From Haliotis asinina (taxonomy: Eukaryota > Mollusca > Gastropoda > Lepetellida > Haliotidae), in contig NC_090291.1 in the NCBI RefSeq assembly GCF_037392515.1, positions 32,616,501 through 32,680,500 on the forward strand: a stretch of 64,000 nucleotides of DNA. The letters run 5' to 3'. The first letter of the stretch is position 1. Each line of letters starts with the position of its first letter. The translations under genes and the position numbers were made by a program. Of this stretch, positions 53,170-64,000 are shown piece by piece. Under the pieces are notes generated by a model that made no database searches, was not told the DNA's origin, and saw only the letters and a list, made by a program, of their open reading frames with translations.

Positions 53170-56100
53170 AGTTTTCACAAACTCAACGGACTGAAAACAC
53201 AGCAAAAGATAGAAACACCTACATAGTCAGTACCTCCTGTTACTATGGTTACAGCAAGCCATCCTGCTTGTAATGACAAATTGCCATGCAGCTGATTAGT
53301 ACATACTTAACACTGGGACTTTATTCATTCATTTGATATTTATACATGTACATACTTATAGTGAAATTGAATACTAAACAACATCCCATGTAATATCATA
53401 TTCATGAAACTAATTAATGGTATCAGATATCCACTAACACTTCGTACAACCATGTTAATTAGAGAATGATAAATGATGTTCCGTGTAATGCCAATACCAT
53501 TCAGAAGTTTCATAAATATGGTAATATTATTAGTATTACAGGAGACATCATTTAGTATGTTATTTATTGCTCACATGACACTAGCAAAATAATATCTCAG
53601 AATTCAACTAACAGACCATATGTATTATGGCGGCATAACAGGGGTCAAGTGTATGAATACTTTTTGTCCATGATTGTTGACATTACTCCATTCAATCTGA
53701 TTTTTTTAAGTTTGATTTTTTTAAACAAACAAGGGGTATGAAATATTGACCAAATGACTTCAATCAATATCTTATTTTTTGGATATAAATGTTATTACAA
53801 AGAGCAATTGAAACGTTTTCCAAAACAATTCAACATTATAATATGTAGAGTCTACAATGAAATTAGACAACAATATATTCCACAGAAATATGTAAATTGT
53901 AATCATGCAATGTTTTGCATACTTATGTCTGATATAATAGCAAAACTGTGTGGAACTTATGTAAATTACCTAAACACACCATTTCTTTTAGAGACAAAAA
54001 GTTGAAAGGCAAAATGTAAACCATACATTCTAACGTTAAATTTCCATTACCAATGCATGTATGTATGACATGTTTATTTGTAGACGGGGGAATACAATAA
54101 ACTGAATAGAATAGAAGAATTCAATGAGTGCACAACTGGGTCACATGTGTCATACATCCGAGTGCAGTTCTGACAACACAAGGCATTATAACATTGGCGT
54201 TCTAACATGTGTAATAACATCGTAGATATATTAAACAGTGATCAACGGGTGAGTAATAAATATGGCAACATATGGTATGGTTATGTCAAAGAGACTGACA
54301 GGCATCATATAGCCCAAACATTGCCAGGTATTGCACCATTCAACAAACAATCAAATATGATGTTTCCTGTTCCATACATATATCACAAAGCAGGGATTGA
54401 AATGAAGTTTTTTCCAGAGTGCCTCACAGGCACTGTCATGATAACTTAAGTGAGCCATTTCAGTTTTAGGTGTGCCATAAATTCGTGGTCGATTAAACTG
54501 AACATCAAAACATTACATGACTTAAAGTGAATGTAAGAGTTGTAACTGCATTGTAACATTCACTGACAAAACAATGCTAAGTATGTATTTTTCTTTATTT
54601 ACTGACCTCAGACTTTGAAAAGACACTGATGAGTAGGTGCCTGTATGATCTGTACAGTTTACCATTTGTCATTGTTCATAATGTCACATCACACCATGAA
54701 AGATAACAACAATGAAAACATACTGCAAGTGTGCCATAAGGGCACACAGGTAAGAATTTAACCGTGCCATTTCAATCTTAGCTGTGCCATCCTATACAAT
54801 GGCACGAATAATTTCTATCTCTGTAATGTGTCATACATGATGAAATAATATACACAAAGCTTGGAGTAGATACATGTGGTATTAGAGTTGGGGCATTCAG
54901 GAAGTTGTAGAAATGGGTCTTTCTATCTTTTCATCTACGAGTATGATATCTTACTGACAATTCCACAGTAAAAATTCATATCGTTTCGTTTCTGATCATT
55001 CAGCTATTAAGCTCCATTAGTGTGTAACCAACTACCTCTTGAGCTAAGATTTTCTCCCTCCATTAAAGCTTTCAAAAGTTCTATAAATACCTCCCTTTCT
55101 AGAAAATAACTGTAAGTCTAATGTAACTCATCAGCCACTTTATCATCTAATGCACTGAAAACTGCACTTTGAGCATACATTATGTAAGGAATTCAGCGAA
55201 ATATAAATGCACATATTAGTTATTCGTATTGTTATTATGGATGATTTGGACACAACCAAATCTTAGTATTCAGTTTTGAGACTTCTAGCCTAAATAGGTC
55301 CCAAGGATAATTTTCAAGACCTCTCTCACTATTTAATTTAGAAACACTGATAATAATATGAATGGACACATGATAAAGTGCTTGTAGCCATGCACTTGTG
55401 CCTGCTCAAAGTGCTAAGGCATTATTAACCCCTGTTAACCCAACAGTCATATGACTTATCCCACCGGGTACCCAGTCACTACTTGGTGAACAGAGGCAAT
55501 TTTGAACAATCTCATTTGTCTAGCTTTGTTGTGGGACAGGACTGAAGTCCTAGACACTCTGAGGAGTCAAGGTACCAAACAGTCATCCATCTAAGGACTG
55601 TCCACACCCAATGTCGCCTAACTTCAACTGATTTCTGACCTGAGCTCTTTACACAGGACCATACACCATAGAAAACCTTGCAATGGCTTAAATTAAAGTA
55701 TTGATTGGTCATTGTTAAACTTTAATACTCCATGAGGTGGTACAAAGATGAAAGCTTTGACACATGATACCAAAATCATTTACAGATTAGATTCACATTT
55801 GTAATATGTGCAAAATAAACCTCAACTCCTTGGCACTGCAAAACAAACTCTCATCAAATTAAACACAGCTGTTACCAACCCTACGTCATGTCAACAAGAT
55901 TTCATGGAAATTAAATATTTAACATACATTGGAAGAAGTGCATATTCCGTGTGTGAACAAATGGTGAAATAGTTTCCAAATTTTACAAGCAAGTCAGGCC
56001 AGCATTGCCTGAAAGTTACTAGCCCAGAGAATAATTCCATTTCATTCTTGCATAAAAAATACACATAGCACTTGATAAGTATGAAAGTTGAAAACTGTAA

Positions 56101-59100
56101 AAACATAACTGCCTAAGTAAATTTTCAGATTTTTCAAGCAAATGGCAAAGTGGGGTTGTTTAATTTTAAAGATTCAAATACATCAAATGTGTGGTTTTCT
56201 TCTCATACATTAAAGACATCATAGTTTTACATGATATGATTTGATACTGATGTAAAAAAACACAGAAACAGGATCAAATTGGATAAGTCGCTATACAATA
56301 CATTAGAAAATCCGAAAAAGCCTTCACTGCTGAGATACTACCATCAGACAAAAACAAGCAGGGTCATTTTCAATAAAGTTTGACAGTCATATTCTATTAT
56401 CTTACCTCACACATGAATGTCGCTTTCTGATTGGCTAAATGCTATTCTATTATTTTCATTTCAGTGTACCCTGCTTAAAGGTGATGTATTATATTCAATG
56501 TACACACTGAGGATTCCGAACTTTTCTGGTGCTTCATGGTAGTACATTTTTACCTTGAATAACATTGAATCATGCATCAGTCATGAAAATTACTGATGTT
56601 TTGCGATTGAAAATTGATGGAAGGGAGATAACTCTAAATCTGTTTACCTTGTGTTGTCTACAAAATGGTGATTCACCCTCGTATTCAACAGGTGCTTCAA
56701 ACAGTTCAAAATTAAAATTCAGGTGTTCGGTAAGATAAATACACTGTTCACTACATCAACAAACCTTAAGGCCCCGTTGCAACCAGTGAACAACTTATAA
56801 TGTCCCACTGCCAAGGTGGACAGTAGTACAGTCCTCATGTTTGTCATGGTCAAGGGAGCAGATGCTGACCAGCTTGCAGCTTGGTTTCGTAATCAGACTG
56901 CGTGAAACATTAACTCATTAAGCCTGACAGCCACTTCACTGCTCAACACCTGGAACCTTGTGCTGATTGCCTGGCTTGCTGTGGCGAGACTAATTACGGC
57001 TATTCACGCGTGATGTCCCTGGCAGGTTTCAGAGATTACAGGAAACTGTCTTGTCATACAAGCAAGTCCTGATTGTTTAATTGTATTGTAAAGATACATG
57101 CTGAAAGAAAGCCGGTGTAAATACATATCATATATGTATCGTTTTACGTAATTTTATTGCACTTTCTCTTGCAGACCTTTGGTGGCGTTTACATATATAT
57201 TTTCTTAACATGTATATGTATTCGTTGTATGTAAGACATGAGACATACTTAAACAAATTGTCCCTCTCATATCATTGTGTGAGGTTAAATTGTGCAAAAC
57301 ATCAATGTCAATGGCAGTAAAGAAGAAATTACGTACATACTTAATAATCTTCTATGAAAGAAGCGTTTTCGCTGATACATTGCTAGTGTATACTGAATAT
57401 TTTAAGGAAAGTACTAATACACTAGTGTGTGATTTACCCGGAGCAATTTTACAGTTTGTCTCTTTGTTTCAGCAGATTTAACGCAGAAAATATATGTTAT
57501 CATACAAACATACATGTATACATATTGTCTAATACTATTCCTTGCACATATATAGGACAAAGGGTCATGGGATGGAGTGTCATCAGAGTTCCTGAATAGA
57601 ACCTTTTGTACCTCAGCTGTTCATTATAGTGGCTGATTTTTTATCTCTGACCATGAGATACCTGTCACAGAGGAAAGGACAGGTGATGGGGCGTGGGCTA
57701 AATTTCTGGAGGAGCACATTTGGTCACTAGACAGCTTGGATACAGATTGATTATTCACTAGTTTGTTGACCATTCAATATGCTGGATTTCGGCTTTATCA
57801 ACTCTAGCTATCATGAAAGAGTTTGCATATCATTAACATACATAAACATAAAGATGCATGAAATGTACACACAGGACTAACAAGCTAGGGGCTGTTATTT
57901 CGAGGTTGAAAGAGGTGTTCAAATATCTCATTACTGTTTTCTGATTGAATGATTATACGCATGTGTATCAGTTCTGTAATATATATATTATCCTGCTTTT
58001 ATTGATGATGGATCAATAGAGACTTAGTTCATTGATATGTGTGATAATTACACTGGATCAGATAATTACAAAGATCAAATACACATGTTTCTTACACAAT
58101 GCTTATGTAAATTGAATTGAAAAATCACATTTCAAATCAACATGAAACTTTCAACAGCTTGAACAAAATGCTTCAGTTACCTTTGTATGGTCTGTGTGCA
58201 ATACATACATTATGAGTCAATGCAAGAGTTATCAGTTCATATTCGATTATGTAACATTATCAACTTTAGTATTATAAAAATCAATTGTCGCAATTGAGTT
58301 AGGTCTAAATTAGTAACTTGGTTTATTTCAAATCTATACAAACATGGGTGAAATACAGCATTGCTTTTTATGTCTACAATTCATTACATAAACTATTACA
58401 ACGAATCAATCATTTAATATAGAAGAAGGTTTTGTAACCTTGTCACCATTAATTCAGTCAATGTGCTAATATAGTATTTTAGTATTCACTCCTGATGACG
58501 AGTAACAAACACCTCCTCTGACATCATTTCATAATCCCCTTTCTCGCAGACATGTGTTCATAAGCCTATGACACTGCTAGCAATTGTCACCAAAACACTT
58601 TAATACTTCTTCTCATTAACACAGAAGGTAACCTACCTTCTTTGACCGATACTGTTAATTTGACTGAAATAATAGGTACAGTACGAATTTAAAATGTAAA
58701 CCACACATGTGAGTCTCTTGCTGAATGAGAGGTGCTTTCTGCTGACAAACGTGCTATTCTTGCTGAATAAGAGGGGCTTTTTATTACCGTCCATATGCTG
58801 CTCTCATTGTGAGAAGCTAATTCATTGGTCGCACAAATGCATCTCTCGGCCAGTTATTGAGACACTTTGTGGTGAATGACGATAATCAATTATCATCAAA
58901 TTACATACATTTTTAATGCAATTACAAATTTTAAGGGTTTTTCCCCAGTTTCTTTTAATCAGTGTTTGTATAACTAAAACTGTCAATGTTTGTCATGCAA
59001 TGAAATTCAATCAAACAATTGTAATTATACAATAAAAAATGGTTAAAATTTTACTATGCGCCAGATTTCACACTGTTGAGTGCATGTTTATGTGCCAATT

Positions 59101-59990
59101 TTAATGGTTAATTTACTTCATTCAAATGTGTTATGCTAAAACAAAAAAAAAGATTAATTGAAAATATGTTTCAACAATCAATAAATATTCACAATCCATC
59201 TTTCAATCGATATTTGATTATTTCGATCTTTAGAACACCACCACCTTTAAGTTTAACATAACAGAAAGTAGGAAATGAGCTGAATGCTACTTAGATATCA
59301 GGTTATAAAAATTTCCAATGACACCCACAATTGTGAATATTTTTCTATTTAGGCTAGCAAACCTTGCTTTCATTACTTGGTTAAAGAGATCACTACCAGT
59401 CATGAAAACAGACCACTTAATCATCACAATCATTACTGTCATGGTGGTAAAATAGGAGGTAGTAAATTAGGTCTACACTGTACCAAGATACATAATAAAT
59501 AATTGTATTAAGCCAGGGCTTGCACATGTACAGATAAAAATTATGCACGATATGGTAGGAAAAAATATCAGAAAACGCAGCAGATACGCACCACAGAAAT
59601 GGTGTACGGTCTTAGAATCATTTACGGACAGATTTATCTGGAAAAGTATTACCTTATTGTTAATTGACCTGTTTACACAAGAGTAGCAATGTTGTGGTGC
59701 ATACATGAAATGAAACACGAGATTACTTACATACCATTAAATTCCATTCAGTACTCTAACTTTTCCCAGTACCCTTATATTGAAAAAATAAGGCATAGGT
59801 ACTCCTTATGTTGAAAAAATTATCTTGATGCCTGCTAAACCACATGATAGTGAATACCAGTTTTAAAATGCCATGCACAAAAGTAAACTGATTCATAAAT
59901 GAATTACATATATCTCTTAAACATTCAGGAGACTGATCAAGGTAGTGAAGAGTTTTTATGGCATGGGTTCATACATTGGATATATGGGAC
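53170..59990. other. AT-rich region without recognised gene
   Basis: If the leader exon at 63.7 kb belongs to IMPA copy B, this is part of its first intron. Apart from a 5S-derived SINE at 55428-55655, no exon, domain or clear repeat was recognised. The open frames here are short, Asn/Ile/Lys-rich and without motifs. Confidence 0.55.
55428..55655 (-). repeat. 5S rRNA-derived SINE
   Basis: On the - strand: GAGCTCAGGTCAGAAATCAG, GAAGTTAGGC, 22 nt, TAGATGGATGACTG, then GACTTCAGTCCTGTCCCACA, AAATTGCCTCTGTTCACCAA and GGGTACCCGGTGGGATAAGT. The spacing of the two head blocks equals that in 5S rRNA. Confidence 0.85.
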
Positions 59991-60004
59991 AACATGATGT
60001 GTGC

Positions 60005-60052
60005 ATGGAGCTCAGGTCACAAATCAGTTGAAATTTAGCAACACCAGGGAGC
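60005..60052 (+). repeat. Head fragment of a 5S-derived SINE
   Basis: TGGAGCTCAGGTCACAAATC followed by AGTTGAAATTTAGCAAC matches the 5' head of the 5S-derived family only. Confidence 0.6.
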
Positions 60053-60112
60053 CTATATAGAGAGGGGAGGGGAAACTCCTCGAAAAACCGCTGAACGTAT
60101 GTCTCGCTTTGT

Positions 60113-60180
60113 CACGTGACCAGTGGAGACAATATGGCGGCAGCTTAGTATTAAAGATTGAGCTCGGTTCATTTTCAACA
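60113..60180 (+). promoter_or_regulatory. Promoter-like patch with CACGTG and ATGGCGGC
   Basis: CACGTG (E-box) at 60113-60118 is followed 13 bp later by AATATGGCGGCAGC, similar to the AAGATGGCGGC (YY1-type) element found around many metazoan start sites. The ATG here is followed at once by a stop (ATG GCG GCA GCT TAG), so it does not open a coding frame. It could start a + strand non-coding RNA or lie by chance; no downstream exon was identified. Confidence 0.35.
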
Positions 60181-60391
60181 GCTGATTACATTCGCTGAGT
60201 GTTGTGACAACTCGGATCCTACACGTAGAACATAAGTCACCTGTTCTGTTACTTCAGTTCTAGTCACATATTTGTAATTAGTGTCAGTATAAGAAAATAT
60301 GTTTGTAGTAAAGTTTCAAGTCGGCATCTTGTAACTCTCTGGCTTCAATTATCGGTACACAGCGAAGATAGACTGAGTTTCGTCAATAAAA

Positions 60392-61590
60392 GCTTCTTTC
60401 ACATATTCCTTTATGTTTTAGCAGGAAATTATACCTTTAGTTGAAAGGTATCTGCAAGCAATAGTGATAGTTTTGTGACTTAAAAACATGTTGGGGTTTA
60501 ATTGGGGTGTTTGAAAAATGTGGCAGATCACCGATCTGATCTGATGCGCCATTGAAATACTACACGCCGTTGTTTGAAGTGTGTCTAGATATTGCTCAAC
60601 ACCGTCTTTCACATACACCTTTAATTTTTATGAGGGGAATTTACCATCAGGCGAAAGGTGTTTGCTGGTAATAGTGATAGTTTCATAATCTAAAATAAAT
60701 TGTTAGGACGTACTTGAGGTGTGTGAAATATGTGCCATCTCGCCGACCTGATCCGATCCGCCATTGAAATAGTGCACGGCGTTGTTTGAGTGCTTTTGTT
60801 TCAGCTTCAAAAACTTCATTCACATAGATCCTTTAATTTCCATTAGGGGAACATACGATCTAGTGAAAGGTGTTTGGAAGTAATAGTGCTAATTTTATAA
60901 TTTAAAAAAAATCGGTAGGGTGTTTTTGAGGTGTTGAAAAATGTGCCATCACGCGGATCTGTTCTGATCCGCCATTGAAATAGTATAACTTTGAGTGTTT
61001 CTAGTTATTGCTCCAAAACCTCTTTCACATGCACCTTAAATATTTATGAGGGGAATATACTATGACCCGAAAGGTGTTTGCAGGTAATATTTATAATTTG
61101 ATAATCTAAACATATTGTTAGGATTTATTTGAGGTGTGTGAAAAACGTGCCATCTCGCTGATCTGTTCTGATCCGCCATTGAAATACTACACAGCATTTT
61201 TTGAGTGTTTCTAGTTAGTGCTCAAAAAACTTCTTTCACACACACCTTTAATTTCTGTTAGGGAAAAAAGTTCCATCTGGTGAGAGGTGTTTGGAAGTAA
61301 TAGTGATGATTTTATGAATTAAAAAAATAATTGGTAGGGTGTATACATTCACAAGTATTTCATGTGTGTGAAAAAAATGACATATCGTTGATCTGATCTG
61401 ATCACTCATTACTACAAGCCAATGTTTGAATGTGTTTAGTCGTCCTAAAATTCATTTCTTTCAAATACACCTCTAAGTATTGAGGGGAATATTCTATCTG
61501 GTGAAAGTGTGAGGTATGACATATCTGATCTGTTCTAATCTGCCATGGATGCCTTTGATGCTTGAATGTTTTAGTTCTGAAGCTATTGTT
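60392..61590. repeat. About 210-bp tandem repeat, five to six units
   Basis: CTTTCACATACACCTTTAAT-like blocks recur at about 60396, 60605, 60819, 61021, 61230 and 61456 (spacing 202-226 bp). GAAAGGTGTTTG, GTGCCATCTCGC and GATCCGCCATTGAAATA also recur with the same period. Units differ by about 20-25%, so the array is old. It begins about 210 bp after the promoter-like patch. Confidence 0.85.
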
Positions 61591-61779
61591 GATATTTGAC
61601 AAAACTGCAAAGGACTTTTTAACGCTTTGTGATGGTTTTAAACTTTCTGTTTTTTTAGGGGGGAGTGACTGTGTCAGCTGACATTCTGTTAGTATCCATG
61701 CAATTGCGCACATGCAGGAAGACATCTGGTCATCTTCATTAACTGCCCTCTTACAAAAAAAATATAATTTCGACTTTGC

Positions 61780-61905
61780 CACGACCGTCCATTTGTCCAT
61801 TATAGACTGAGTGTCTGTAAGAATGAGAGTGACTGAATCTACAACTCATTAACATGTGCTTAACTTTCCAAACTGTATTCCTGAAGGAAAAAGAAATAAA
61901 AATGT
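61780..61905. repeat. Non-coding block shared with 30110-30235
   Basis: CCATTTGTCCATTATAGACT, GAGTGTCTGTAAGAATGAG and AATCTACAACTCATTAACAT match the block upstream of IMPA copy A in the same orientation. About 8.9 kb upstream of the copy B start codon (3.7 kb for copy A). Confidence 0.65.
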
Positions 61906-62849
61906 GTTCCTCCCTCGTCACATTTTTTCTATCAAAAATTAAAAATCAAAGTCTTACTCATCACTTTTGAAAAGAATGTGCCTGAGAAACATATTTTTAT
62001 GCAGCCTAAGCATTCCACACAAACAGAAAACCACTGAAACATAATGAGACATTTTAATTGTGTAACAGATCATTTCAAATACATATAATAACATAATAAC
62101 CTTTAGTTTGCCATTTGGCCATCAGGGCTTGCTGCCACTTGCAGTTTTTAAAGTCTGCATACCCATTTTGTTGAAATCAAACCAATAAAAACAAAATAGT
62201 CTTCATTGTAGAGAGTTTCACAGTCCCTACAAAATCCATTAGTGAAGTGTATGGAGCACAGAGAAGTTTACATTAGTTATAGACTGCTGACATTCCTAAG
62301 CGGCACTGAATATATAATACTATGAAGTGAAACTGGAAGTTATCCTAACATGAGGGATCAAGGATAATTCCTGAACATTAATACAAATTATGGGCAAGAT
62401 GCTAGTTAAAAAGAAATGAGATCTAATTGACAGAAGACCACAAGGGCCTGCAGATAACTGAAACTGTTGGCCTGATACATTAACAACCGACGCTGGGCCT
62501 CTTGGGCTGGCGATCGTTTCGAACGCTGTATCAAAATTGTCACATAAACAGAGAGTCTTTGAACAAGGCAATGTGTAAACACATTCTCAAGTCCTCTCAT
62601 TTATCCACACATGCATCATTCGGCGACAGGAAGTGTAACCAGCTTCTTGTGACAGCATTCAGGGGAGCCTACTCCAATTTACCGAGAATTACTCCGGGAG
62701 ATGCCGATAGTTTCCGACAGTAAACTGGTTGAAATACTGTTAAGCGCAGCCGATTTGCGCTGAGAACAAACAAAGTCGACGTGTGCAGTGGAGCAAGACG
62801 AGGCACACGTTAATTAGTACAAATGGTAAGGAAAGCAAGCGAGTGACCA

Positions 62850-63085
62850 ATCCCTGTTATAGAGTATCCCTGGCAACACTGAGCTTGGAAAGTCATTGGA
62901 TGGGTGACCAGGTTTGGCATCTTGACTCCTGAGTGTTTCTAGGACTTCAGTCCTGTCCCACAACAAAGCACTACATGTGGCCTCACCTTAGGCAAGTCAG
63001 TTTGTTCAAAATTGCCTCTGTTCACCAATCAGAAAATGGGTACCCGGTGGGATAAGTCATGTGACTATAACCCTCTCATGCCTAA
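62850..63085 (+). repeat. 5S rRNA-derived SINE
   Basis: CATTGGATGGGTGACCAGG (5S intermediate/C-box region), GACTTCAGTCCTGTCCCACA, CACCTTAGGCAAGTCAG, AAATTGCCTCTGTTCACC and GGGTACCCGGTGGGATAAGT. The GAAGTTAAGC part of the head is degraded. Confidence 0.82.
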
Positions 63086-63662
63086 CAGAAAGCTTGGGTT
63101 ATCCCGGGTAATAATTTGCCTGCTTTGATTGTGGGCGCTATGAGCATTCACCTCGTGATTGGCGTTTGATGAAATGTTCATATTATGAATAGTATTAACA
63201 TGAAGGACACCCCCATGACCAGACCCTGAGGTAGCTAAAATCTCATATCAGATGTTTACAAATGTAAGCTAATGAAACATGTACTGGGTCCATTCTCGTA
63301 TCTCGATCCATCTTTGAATCTTTGAAAACAAAACGACGCGATTGGTGTCAAACCAAACTGATTTTCAAAACAACGACCTTAATAAAATGACACTGGTCAT
63401 ATTGACAGACTGGTGTTATCACATGGGTGTTTCAAAATTCATTGCTGTCTTATGAGCACGTGTGTCACATATGAGCGGATGCTAATTATGTCGGAATCAG
63501 TGAATGAGGACTCCTGATCAGGAATCTATTTCTCCAACACAGTCTCGGAATCTTTTACTATAGGAAACACACAAAACCAAACAGACACACCAACTTCATT
63601 TCGATGACCATTTTGGGTACTTTAATAGAATTATTCACACACATACCTTGGAAACTACTCAC

Positions 63663-63703
63663 CGTCCACAACTGTGACAGTCAACCTCGGCCAGTTCTTG
63701 CAG
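63663..63703 (-). other. Putative untranslated first exon of IMPA copy B
   Basis: On the - strand a TATAAAGG box (63732-63725) is followed about 25-30 bp later by a short segment containing GGCCGAGGTTGACTGTCACA, then GGACG and a strong donor GTGAGT at 63662. Copy B needs such a leader exon because an acceptor precedes its start codon at about 52899. The link across 10.8 kb is inference; it could serve another transcript. Confidence 0.45.
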
Positions 63704-63724
63704 AAAACAATTTAGAGTGAGCTC

Positions 63725-63733
63725 CCTTTATAA
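63725..63733 (-). promoter_or_regulatory. TATA box, candidate IMPA copy B promoter
   Basis: TTATAAAGG on the - strand, correctly placed about 25-30 bp upstream of the proposed leader exon. It is the only well-positioned TATA plus donor combination I noticed upstream of copy B. Confidence 0.45.
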
Positions 63734-63948
63734 GGTTATACTCCGTGTCAGTGCATGCGCTGTAAGGAGGCGATCGCTTTAAGGGGAAGGAAAATTACTC
63801 CAAAGATTGGTTCGGACAGCACTCGATTTTGTGGCAAGTCATTTTATTCACATTTAATTCGAAATTACACGAATCGTAAATTGTTTAAAGATACCGATAA
63901 CGTTTGGGTTTTTTGTTCAGATACCAATAAATAAATGAAGTTTCAACA

Positions 63949-63956
63949 CACACACT

Positions 63957-64000
<44 letters not shown>
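63949..64000. repeat. (CA)n microsatellite at the window edge
   Basis: CACACACTCATACAC followed by a pure CA run that continues beyond the window. Confidence 0.95.

Noticed and set aside
53754-54449. Two open frames of about 80 codons
   Set aside because: AT-rich, Asn/Ile/Lys-heavy translations without motifs or splice partners.
61402-61800. 132-codon open frame on the - strand
   Set aside because: Overlaps the 210-bp tandem array and the shared non-coding block, and has no recognisable domain.

Overview
The window looks like nuclear DNA of a marine gastropod mollusc, most likely an abalone (Haliotis). The genes are split by many GT-AG introns, intergenic DNA is AT-rich, and the window is full of copies of a roughly 275-bp SINE-like repeat ending in (TCAC)n/(GTGA)n that I associate with abalone genomes. 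The genus is an inference; no search was run.

Three protein-coding genes can be read exon by exon. EXOSC7/RRP42 (RNA exosome ring subunit, 291 codons, nine exons) lies on the + strand at 5915-14723. Convergent to it, on the - strand, are two tandem head-to-tail inositol monophosphatase (IMPA1-type) genes: copy A (CDS 16543-26382) and copy B (CDS 36888-52854). Each has eight coding exons of identical lengths (78, 134, 105, 46, 109, 106, 152, 107 bp) and encodes 278 residues, so they are a clear tandem duplication. Both seem to have an untranslated leader exon upstream; for copy B a TATA-containing promoter and a leader exon with a GTGAGT donor are proposed near 63.7 kb.

The most unusual feature is the repeat content of the IMPA introns. 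Intron 6 of copy B is almost entirely a 7.4-kb, roughly 115-unit minisatellite. Its 64-66-bp unit contains the last 14 or so bases of exon 6 plus the GT splice donor, so the intron carries over a hundred donor look-alikes. Independently, intron 2 of copy A carries a 57-bp minisatellite whose unit contains the end and donor of exon 2. Other arrays sit beside splice sites in copy A: a 76-bp unit after exon 1, a CCA-type triplet array after exon 3, (CA)n after exon 7 and a 27-bp unit abutting the acceptor of exon 8.

Mobile DNA is mostly SINEs: a 275-bp family; a short tRNA-derived family sharing its 3' tail; a second tRNA-related family with TGACCACTTT-type ends; and a 5S rRNA-derived family. 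There are also Tc1/mariner elements (one nearly whole with terminal inverted repeats and TA target duplication, two decayed), a TTAA-flanked 1-kb non-autonomous element and several foldback (hairpin) elements. No retrovirus-like or other virus-like element, CRISPR array, tRNA gene or rRNA gene was recognised. The 53-64 kb end is gene-poor, with a 210-bp tandem array next to a promoter-like patch near 60.1 kb.
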